6,173 nt of DNA, taken from the NCBI GenBank assembly GCA_013329855.1, contig DUJI01000232.1, positions 1 through 6,173 of the forward strand. The letters are read 5' to 3'. Under the pieces are notes generated by a model. The model searched no databases. It was not told the DNA's origin and saw nothing but the letters and a program-made list of their open reading frames with translations. This document shows, piece by piece, positions 1 through 5,183 of this stretch. A program made the position numbers and the translations under genes. Every line of letters begins with the position of its first letter. Position 1 is the stretch's first letter. This stretch comes from Thermoplasmata archaeon. Its GTDB lineage: Archaea; Thermoplasmatota; Thermoplasmata; RBG-16-68-12.

Positions 1-2364
1 GTCGTGGAGGCCGTCCAGCAGGATGACCCCGTGCCCCTGGTTGTCGAACACGAACCGCTCGACCGTCCGCACGAGGGAGGCCAGGGCCGTGGGGTTGTGG
101 AGGTCTTCTCCCGGGGAGAAGCTGAGTCCGATGATCCGCGCGCCCGAGACACCCAGCTCGCGGCGGACGAGGTCCCTCGAGCGGCCCGTGAGGACGAGGG
201 AGGGAATCTTGAGGCCGGCGAGGGCCCGGAACAGGGATTGGCTGCGTTCGTGCCGGGATTCCTGGACCAGGTACGATTGACCTTCCTCGATGCCCGGTGG
301 CGCGGCCGGACGGGGCAGCGTCGTCGGCGGCGCGGGTGCCCGGGCGATCTCCAACGTCCGGATGCGAGCCCGGAGCTCCTGGTCGTCGGGGTTCCGGCGG
401 AGCGCCTCGTCGTAGGACCGCAGGGCGTCCTCGTTGCGGCTCATCTTGGCCAGCACGTCGCCGCGGACCATCCACACGTCCCAGTCCGTCGCGGCGACCT
501 CCACGAGCAGGTCGAAGGAGGCCAGCGCGGCATCCAAGTCGCCCCGGGCCTGGAGGATCTGACCCCGGGCCAGGAGCGCGGCCGCGTTCCGAGGCTCCCT
601 GTCCAGGACGACCTCCAGGTCGTCCAGGGCCTCCTGGGACTTCCCCGCCCGTCGCAAGGCGACCGCGCGGCCCAACCGCGCAGTGCGGTTGTCGGCCTCC
701 GCCTCAAGAATCCGGTCGAACAGGGCGACGGCCTGTTTGTAATCGCCCCCCGCGCTCGCGGCGAACGCTTGGCGCAGGAGGGAACGAACCTCCGGCGGTG
801 GCGACGGGGGAGGGACAGGGACCTCCGGCTCGACAGGTTCCCGAGGCTCCGGCTCGGGTTCCACGGGGGAGAGCCGGTCCACGGCGGCCTGGGCCGCGGC
901 CCGCACCAGGTCGTCTTCGAGCGCAGAGGCCATCCGCTCGAGTTCGAGGCGAGCTCGCTTCCGCAGCCAGATCGCGTACTGCGGCGTCTCCGCGATTCGC
1001 TCCAGATCCTCGATCCTCGATTCGAGGCCCGCGCGGGCGAGTTCGGTCGGCGGAGCCACGGCATCCGCCTGGGGAACGGTACTGGCGGCCTCCATGTGGG
1101 GGCGCAGGGGAGAGGGGCCGAAGTACCCGCGCGCCCGGAGACCGTGACGGACCAGGAATCGCATCGCGGCGGAACGGTCCCCCCGGAACTCCTTGTCCGC
1201 GTACCGGTCGAGGGCTCCGAAGGTCACGTCGTCCCAGCCACTCGTGAGGACCTTCCGCCGCCTCGGACGGGCTGCGGCCGGGGCCTCGTCCTCGGGGACT
1301 TCCGCAGCGGCCACCTCGACGGCAGCGACGCCCCCCTCGCCCGCGTCGGTCACCACTGGGAGCCCCGGCGCCAGAGATGAAGAACCTTGGGCTCCGATTC
1401 CCCACGCCGCAAGACCAGGTTGGGTGTCGCGGCCATCCATGGCATCCTGGCTACCGAACGCGATGAGGTGGACCAGAGCCCCGTCCCAGACCGTGCACAC
1501 GAGGGAGGAATCCTCCGCGACCCAGCTCGAAGGGGCCGCGCGGTGCAGCGGACGTTCCGCCAGTTGGGCGATGAATTCCCGGGCCGTGCGGAGGGCCCCC
1601 GCGGGGTCCAGCGACGCGGTCCAGGGTGGCCGGACCGCGGGTCGGAAGCCAAGAGGGCTGCGGCCGCGGGCCGCTTCCGCGGCGACCTTCCAGGCCTCCG
1701 GGCGACCGTAGCATTCGACCGCGAAGACGCCGTGGCCATCAAGGATCACGACGCCGCACTGTCCGGGCTGGACCGTCCTCGTGGGCCCATTGACGTCCGA
1801 CACGCTTCCCGGGGCAGGGTCGTCAGAGAGAGCGGCGAGGAGATCGTCGGATTCGGCGGGGGAGGGGGCGGGGGGGTCGCCACCAAGCTGGGCAACGGCG
1901 GCCCAGAATCGCCCCTGGTCGCGCGACAGGAGCGCACGACAGACCGCGTCCGGGGCCAAGCGTCGGTCGAGAAGAAGAGGGGCACCCACCACAAGGGCAC
2001 AGGACGCGTGGACGCACTTCACTTCGATGGACGCGTCGGACCGTGGACCGAGGACGATGCCCGCGGTCGTGCCGCGGGACGCCGTGACGTCGCTGCGGAA
2101 CAGCGTCCCGGGGGGAAGGAAGACGGCGAACGGGGCGTCGTTGCGTACGGTGAGCCGATCCAGCCGGCCAGGGTCCACGGCCGAGACCGCGTCCGACGCC
2201 TCCGCCGCGAGCACGCATCCGCGGGGCCGCGGAACGGTCCGGAGGAGGGGGAGGACCGCGACCGATCCGTCGTCCGAGAGTCGCGGCGCTCCGACCGTCA
2301 GCCCGTCGTCTCGGGCGAGCGCGTGCGCGAATCGCGCGAGGGGTGTTCCCCCATCTCGAGGCAT
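1..2364 (-). CDS. ARPP-1-like / TPR / DUF835 multidomain protein, C-terminus cut by window edge
   Basis: The minus-strand frame is open from the ATG at 2364 to the left edge (788 codons, no stop); an in-frame TAA lies at 2410-2412 just upstream. Residues about 18-300 resemble ARPP-1 (DUF6569-type): LTVRNDAPFAVFF at 71-83, IEVKCVHASC at 113-122, and a second conserved-looking block at 190-228 (CGVVILDGHGVFAVECYGR). Residues 330-368 are Ala/Glu/Pro-rich and probably disordered. Residues 369-413 may be ribbon-helix-helix-like, and 430-490 is a charged helical, possibly coiled-coil region. Residues 500-526 are a Pro/Glu linker. Residues 529-664 fit four consecutive 34-residue TPRs, the last ending YDEALRRNPDD. 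From about 693 a DUF835 domain begins (GQSYLVQES) and reaches VILLDGLHD before the edge; perhaps 30-50 residues are missing. No signal peptide or membrane segment is visible, so it is probably cytoplasmic. The precise function is unknown; the layout suggests a protein-protein interaction or sensory scaffold. A second in-frame ATG at 1440 would drop the ARPP-1 part, but the frame upstream of it is clearly coding. Confidence 0.85.
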   Translation of the reverse strand, partial: MPRDGGTPLARFAHALARDDGLTVGAPRLSDDGSVAVLPLLRTVPRPRGCVLAAEASDAVSAVDPGRLDRLTVRNDAPFAVFLPPGTLFRSDVTASRGTTAGIVLGPRSDASIEVKCVHASCALVVGAPLLLDRRLAPDAVCRALLSRDQGRFWAAVAQLGGDPPAPSPAESDDLLAALSDDPAPGSVSDVNGPTRTVQPGQCGVVILDGHGVFAVECYGRPEAWKVAAEAARGRSPLGFRPAVRPPWTASLDPAGALRTAREFIAQLAERPLHRAAPSSWVAEDSSLVCTVWDGALVHLIAFGSQDAMDGRDTQPGLAAWGIGAQGSSSLAPGLPVVTDAGEGGVAAVEVAAAEVPEDEAPAAARPRRRKVLTSGWDDVTFGALDRYADKEFRGDRSAAMRFLVRHGLRARGYFGPSPLRPHMEAASTVPQADAVAPPTELARAGLESRIEDLERIAETPQYAIWLRKRARLELERMASALEDDLVRAAAQAAVDRLSPVEPEPEPREPVEPEVPVPPPSPPPEVRSLLRQAFAASAGGDYKQAVALFDRILEAEADNRTARLGRAVALRRAGKSQEALDDLEVVLDREPRNAAALLARGQILQARGDLDAALASFDLLVEVAATDWDVWMVRGDVLAKMSRNEDALRSYDEALRRNPDDQELRARIRTLEIARAPAPPTTLPRPAAPPGIEEGQSYLVQESRHERSQSLFRALAGLKIPSLVLTGRSRDLVRRELGVSGARIIGLSFSPGEDLHNPTALASLVRTVERFVFDNQGHGVILLDGLHD

Positions 2365-2405
2365 CCCGGCCCTTCTTGAATTGGATCGACGAGCGGGATA
2401 TCCAC

Positions 2406-2413
2406 TATTTTAG
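2406..2413 (-). promoter_or_regulatory. Candidate TATA box of the ARPP-1/TPR/DUF835 gene
   Basis: On the minus strand this reads CTAAAATA, an AT-rich island in very GC-rich DNA, 45 bases upstream of the ATG at 2364 (box centre to start). Archaeal transcription normally begins about 26 bases past the box centre, which predicts a start near 2383 and a leader of roughly 19 bases. The leader holds AAGGG but no good Shine-Dalgarno sequence. The assignment rests on position and composition only. Confidence 0.45.
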
Positions 2414-2468
2414 CGTATCAATGTCAAACGACCCCGCGTTGACAAAGGCGGGCCGTGGGAAGAGGGAG

Positions 2469-2542
2469 CGGGCGCGAGGGGATTCGAACCCCTGTCGCCG
2501 GGTCCGAAGCCCGGCAGTCTGTCCAAACTAGCCTACGCGCCC
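2469..2542 (-). tRNA. tRNA-Arg (anticodon UCG)
   Basis: The minus strand folds into a 74-base cloverleaf. The 7-bp acceptor stem pairs GGGCGCG with CGCGCCC. The D loop carries G18 G19 and A20. The 5-bp anticodon stem (CCGGG/CCCGG) closes the loop CTTCGGA, placing anticodon TCG at plus-strand 2505-2507, which reads CGA arginine codons. The variable loop is 4 bases, and the T arm has AGGGG/CCCCT around TTCGAAT. The discriminator base is G73, CCA is not encoded and there is no intron. C35 and A20 agree with known arginine identity elements. The D stem is weak: only G11-C24 is Watson-Crick, with G10-U25 and U13-G22 wobbles and a C12/A23 mismatch. A TATA-like box sits 26 bases upstream of the mature 5' end, so the gene probably has its own promoter rather than being read only from gcvH. 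Confidence 0.96.
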
Positions 2543-2563
2543 GGCGGCCGAACCGCCCCTGCC

Positions 2564-2571
2564 GATAAAAG
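2564..2571 (-). promoter_or_regulatory. Candidate TATA box of tRNA-Arg
   Basis: The minus strand reads CTTTTATC in the 56-base gap between the gcvH stop and the tRNA. Its centre is about 25.5 bases from the mature tRNA 5' end, the expected archaeal box A distance for a transcript starting at or near the mature end. The T-run could also help end gcvH transcription, although no hairpin is visible before it. Confidence 0.6.
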
Positions 2572-2598
2572 GGTTCCTTCCCAGGGCCGTCGGGCGGC

Positions 2599-2982
2599 TC
2601 AGTCGCCGATGAGCCTCTTGTACGCCGCGGCGTCCAGCAATTCGGCGGCTTCCTCGGGATTGCTCATCTCGAGCAGGACCATCCATCCCGCGCCGTACGG
2701 GTCCTTGTTCACCTGCTCCGGCGTGTCGTCGAGGACCTTGTTCACCTCGACCACCGTGCCGGTAAGGGGGGAGAAGATCTCGCTCACGGCCTTGACGGAC
2801 TCCACGGTCCCGAGGACCTCGCCCCGGGCCACGGTCTTACCGACCGCGGGAAACTCCACGTAGACCACGTCGGTCAGCTCGCTCTGCGCGTGGTCCGTGA
2901 TGCCCACCCGCGCGCGGTTCCCCTCGATCTTCGCCCACTCGTGGTCCTTCGTGTAGCGGAACTCCTCGGGTATCTTGGACAC
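2599..2982 (-). CDS. gcvH: Glycine cleavage system H protein (lipoyl carrier)
   Basis: This 127-residue cytoplasmic protein has the usual GcvH length. It carries the aminomethyl group on a lipoyl-lysine arm between the P, T and L proteins during glycine breakdown to CO2, ammonia and methylene-tetrahydrofolate or its archaeal pterin equivalent. The N-terminus (FRYTKDHEW at 8-16) is typical of the family. The lipoylation hairpin is ESVKAVSEIFSP at 61-72 with K64 as the modified lysine, and the C-terminal NKDPYGAGWM motif is present at 92-101. The start is GTG at 2980-2982, chosen because the protein then begins at the normal GcvH N-terminus; a GGTG five bases upstream may be a partial Shine-Dalgarno. 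No gcvT, gcvP or lipoate ligase gene is adjacent in the window, so partners must lie elsewhere, or this copy serves as a lipoyl carrier for another purpose. Family assignment is firm. Confidence 0.97.
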   Translation of the reverse strand: MSKIPEEFRYTKDHEWAKIEGNRARVGITDHAQSELTDVVYVEFPAVGKTVARGEVLGTVESVKAVSEIFSPLTGTVVEVNKVLDDTPEQVNKDPYGAGWMVLLEMSNPEEAAELLDAAAYKRLIGD

Positions 2983-3014
2983 AGCGGCACCGGACGGCCA
3001 CCAACTCCCCGACC

Positions 3015-3023
3015 CGATATGAG
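3015..3023 (-). promoter_or_regulatory. Possible TATA-like element for gcvH
   Basis: The minus strand reads CTCATATCG in the 56-base gap between the small membrane protein gene and gcvH, centred about 36 bases from the GTG start. It would give a leader of about 10 bases. The match is weak, and gcvH might instead be read through from the upstream pair. Confidence 0.3.
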
Positions 3024-3038
3024 GGTTTCTGCCCGGGC

Positions 3039-3233
3039 CTAGCGGTTGGGGCCCTTCCAGTTGGCGCCCCAGGCTTGGTGGACGAAGATGTCCTCGCTCC
3101 GGATCTTGTGGATGTGGTGGGCGATGATCAAGATGGCCACGAGGGCGATCCCGCCCACGAAGAGGAGGAGGTAGACGGGGTTGGCCGCGATCGCTGAGAA
3201 GAACTCCGTAATCGTCGTCCCTAGGTCAGCCAT
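3039..3233 (-). CDS. Small single-pass membrane protein of unknown function
   Basis: From the ATG at 3233 this is 64 residues: a short N-terminal amphipathic stretch (MADLGTTITEFFSAIAANP), one strong hydrophobic helix at about residues 20-40 (VYLLLFVGGIALVAILIIA), then a basic HHIHKIR motif and a polar tail ending AWGANWKGPNR. The basic residues after the helix suggest that the tail faces the cytoplasm. The family is not recognised. The ATG overlaps the methyltransferase TGA by eight bases (ATGGCTGA) and there is no Shine-Dalgarno or TATA-like element before it, which suggests translation coupled to the methyltransferase. A TTG six codons upstream (3249-3251) would give 70 residues; the ATG is preferred because it is the stronger codon and removes an unlikely MPKRRA extension. 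A coherent membrane helix followed by a structured-looking tail argues for a real gene. Confidence 0.7.
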   Translation of the reverse strand: MADLGTTITEFFSAIAANPVYLLLFVGGIALVAILIIAHHIHKIRSEDIFVHQAWGANWKGPNR

Positions 3234-3906
3234 GGCTCGACGCTTCGGCAAAGAGGTTTCCAGGGCCCCGGAAAAACCTTTCTCCGTGAAGCCCGGATTC
3301 GATAATCAATCGCTCCAGCTCCCCTTCCTGGAAGAGGTGATAATAGCGAGGGACGACGACGCCGTCGGGCAGGGTCCACGGGACCTCCACATCGCCGCGG
3401 ACGTCCGCGGGCAGGTCCTTGCGCGCCTCGACGGCCCGTCGGAACCGAGGCTGGTCTAGGGCCCACACGCTGACGAACGCGCGGCCGCGCGCCGCGAGAA
3501 CGCGGCGAATCTCGCGCAGCGCGCAGAGCCGTTCCTCCACGGACGGCAGATGGTGGAGCACGGCGACGCACAGCGCGGCGTCCATGGAGCCGCTCCGGAC
3601 CGGCAGGGTGGTCGCCTCCCCCTGGACCCAACCGATGTGCGCGCCCCAGATCCGGCCGCGCGATCCGCGGCGGCCGATGAGGAGGAGGTTGCGTGCGAAG
3701 TCCACGGCGACGATGGGATGGCCTTCCGCGGCGAGCGTGCGGGCATGCCGGCCGTTGCCGCACCCCACGTCCACGATCCGGGCGTTCGAGGGAAGGGTCG
3801 TGGCGAACGAGAGGACCTCAGGCCAAGGCTCGGAGCGGGACGCCGCGAAGGGTTCCGCGATGCGCTCGTACGTCGCGCGCACGCGGGCCTTGGTCACCGC
3901 GGCCAT
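3226..3906 (-). CDS. Trm9/ALKBH8-like SAM-dependent tRNA methyltransferase
   Basis: This 226-residue class I methyltransferase shows the SAM-binding motif IVDVGCGNGR at 44-53, the acidic ribose-binding VAVDF with D69, a GEATTLPVRSGSMDAAL block at 96-112, VLHHLP at 116-121 and VWALDQ at 147-152. The family-specific signs are the N-terminal YERIAEPFAASRSEPWPEV, the VPW at 175-177 and RYYHLFQEGELERL at 187-200, a combination I associate with Trm9 and the ALKBH8 methyltransferase domain. Those enzymes methylate 5-carboxymethyluridine at the tRNA wobble position, in eukaryotes with Trm112; activity in this archaeon is inferred. The usual C-terminal DNWY-type ending is not seen; the tail is RGPGNLFAEASSHG. 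No Shine-Dalgarno precedes the ATG, and a TATA-like box 28 bases upstream suggests a leaderless message. A more general or small-molecule methyltransferase cannot be excluded. Confidence 0.85.
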   Translation of the reverse strand: MAAVTKARVRATYERIAEPFAASRSEPWPEVLSFATTLPSNARIVDVGCGNGRHARTLAAEGHPIVAVDFARNLLLIGRRGSRGRIWGAHIGWVQGEATTLPVRSGSMDAALCVAVLHHLPSVEERLCALREIRRVLAARGRAFVSVWALDQPRFRRAVEARKDLPADVRGDVEVPWTLPDGVVVPRYYHLFQEGELERLIIESGLHGERFFRGPGNLFAEASSHG

Positions 3907-3930
3907 CCAAACGACAGGGGCGAGGGATAC

Positions 3931-3938
3931 GATAAAGC
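3931..3938 (-). promoter_or_regulatory. Candidate TATA box of the Trm9-like methyltransferase gene
   Basis: The minus strand reads GCTTTATC in the 38-base gap after pncB, centred about 28 bases before the methyltransferase ATG. That puts the predicted transcription start within a few bases of the ATG, consistent with a leaderless transcript and the missing Shine-Dalgarno. The core resembles the CTTTTATC box of the tRNA gene. Confidence 0.6.
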
Positions 3939-3944
3939 GCTCGC

Positions 3945-5141
3945 CTAGACCTCGAGCGCGATCCGATCGACCTCGGCGATGACGCGGCTCCGGATGTCGC
4001 GGAGGGCGGGCAGCGGTTCCTTGGGCTCACCATGGTCGAGGTACTGGACGTACACGGGCTTCATGGCCGCGCCGCACGCCGGGCACCGGCTCACGCCGAC
4101 CTCGTACGTGCCGTCCTTGGGGCAGCGGAGGGGCTCCTTCCGCCCGCCGAACTTCCCGCGCTTGGCCACGGGCCTGCCTTCGATCTCCACGATGTCGCAG
4201 GCGAAGTCGATCGTGGGGGCGTTGCTCAGGGACGTACCGATGCCGAAGCCGTCGGCTCCCGCGGCCAGGAGGGCGGGGATCGTCTTCTCGTCGATGTTCC
4301 CGGAGACGTAGATCTTCACGTCCTTGTGGCCGCGGACGTCGAGCTCCCATCGGATCTCGCGGACAATCTGGGGGAAGTTCCCGCGCCGCGACGAGGGCGT
4401 GTCCAGGCGGACGCCCGCCAGGTCCGGGATCTCCTCCAGGGCCAGGAGGGTCTCCGTCTTCTCGTCGTAGTACGTGTCCACGAGGGCGATCCGGGGAATC
4501 CTCTTCTCCATGTACTTCTGGACCGCATGGAAGGCTTCCCGCGACCCGCCCATGACGATGACGAGCGCGTGGGGCATCGTACCCATGGCCGGAAGTCCGA
4601 GAAGGGAGGAGCCCAGGGGCGTCGTGATCGCATCCAAGCCACCGACGTATACGGAACGCTCGATCAAGGGGGCGATCCCCGGATGCATGCGCCGCACGCC
4701 AAAGGAGAAGATCTGCTTGCCGTTGGCGAGCTTGCGAAGCCGCGCGGCCTTCGTCGCAATCCCGCTCGTCTGGCAGACGAGGCCGAGGAGGGGCGTCTCG
4801 TAGAGCGCCCAGTCGCCGTACGGGCCCTCGAGGGTCATCACGGGCAGCGGCACGCCCCGAGGCGTGCGCGGTTCGAACAGGGTACCTTCCGGCAGGGACC
4901 ATAGGCTGACGTTCTTGCCCTCCAAGAGCCGGACGGCCTCCTCGACGCCCGCCAGGACGCCCCAGGGCCATCCGTTCGGCAGGCCGCCCGTCGTGACCTC
5001 CGCGTCGACGACCGTACGGTCCTTGCCCGCCTTCTTCAGGATGTCCAGGGTCCGCAGGAAGTAGACGTCCGTCGTCTTCCCCGTGCGGATCTCATCCTCC
5101 GTGGCGATGTAGAAGTCCCGGCCCCGGTCCGAGCCCGTCAT
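3945..5141 (-). CDS. pncB: Nicotinate phosphoribosyltransferase (archaeal type)
   Basis: This 398-residue cytoplasmic enzyme makes nicotinate mononucleotide from nicotinate and PRPP with ATP support, the entry step of NAD salvage (Preiss-Handler route). Its length is close to the roughly 390-residue Thermoplasma-type enzyme. Visible family motifs are TDVYF at 24-28, YETPLLG at 114-120, FGVRRMHP at 147-154, the GTMPHALV segment at 187-194, VDTYYDE at 221-227, RLDTPSSRRGNF at 245-256, VSGNIDE at 279-285 and the phosphate-binding GFGIGTSL at 298-305. The C-terminal tail has cysteines C340, C353 and C356 in a RCPKDGTYEV...CPACG arrangement, consistent with the small zinc-binding element known in archaeal homologues; a fourth ligand is not obvious from sequence alone. 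The ATG start lacks a clear Shine-Dalgarno. The gene has its own candidate TATA box and lies 42 bases after the M20 hydrolase stop, with no pathway neighbour in the window. Confidence 0.95.
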   Translation of the reverse strand: MTGSDRGRDFYIATEDEIRTGKTTDVYFLRTLDILKKAGKDRTVVDAEVTTGGLPNGWPWGVLAGVEEAVRLLEGKNVSLWSLPEGTLFEPRTPRGVPLPVMTLEGPYGDWALYETPLLGLVCQTSGIATKAARLRKLANGKQIFSFGVRRMHPGIAPLIERSVYVGGLDAITTPLGSSLLGLPAMGTMPHALVIVMGGSREAFHAVQKYMEKRIPRIALVDTYYDEKTETLLALEEIPDLAGVRLDTPSSRRGNFPQIVREIRWELDVRGHKDVKIYVSGNIDEKTIPALLAAGADGFGIGTSLSNAPTIDFACDIVEIEGRPVAKRGKFGGRKEPLRCPKDGTYEVGVSRCPACGAAMKPVYVQYLDHGEPKEPLPALRDIRSRVIAEVDRIALEV

Positions 5142-5170
5142 GGTGTCGCGGCCGCTACTCCCTTGGAGTC

Positions 5171-5177
5171 TTATAGG
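5171..5177 (-). promoter_or_regulatory. Candidate TATA box of pncB
   Basis: The minus strand reads CCTATAA, followed by GACTCC, in the gap between the M20 hydrolase and pncB. It is centred about 33 bases before the pncB ATG, which predicts a leader of only about seven bases. It is the only AT-rich stretch in the gap. Confidence 0.55.
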
Positions 5178-5183
5178 TTTTGG

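Noticed and set aside
4..1380. Long plus-strand open frame of 458 codons over the TPR/DUF835 region.
   Set aside because: It is exactly codon-antisense to the minus-strand gene, is rich in Arg, Gly and Pro with no domain pattern, and arises because GC-rich coding DNA rarely contains stops on the other strand.
441..1405. Minus-strand frames at 441-1064 and 704-1405 as separate genes.
   Set aside because: They are out of frame with the TPR/DUF835 reading and consist of Arg/Ser/Pro-rich sequence without repeats or domain signs.
1387..2379. Long plus-strand open frame of 330 codons over the ARPP-1-like region.
   Set aside because: It is codon-antisense to the same minus-strand gene, has low-complexity composition and no recognisable motif; the minus-strand reading gives coherent domain sequence.
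2425..2468. Terminator after tRNA-Arg.
   Set aside because: The downstream minus strand has only short pyrimidine stretches (CCTCTTCCC), with no clear T-run or hairpin, so it was not listed.
4032..4904. Plus-strand 290-codon frame and minus-strand 314-codon frame within pncB.
   Set aside because: pncB carries all family motifs in its own frame; both others are GC-driven shadows of it.
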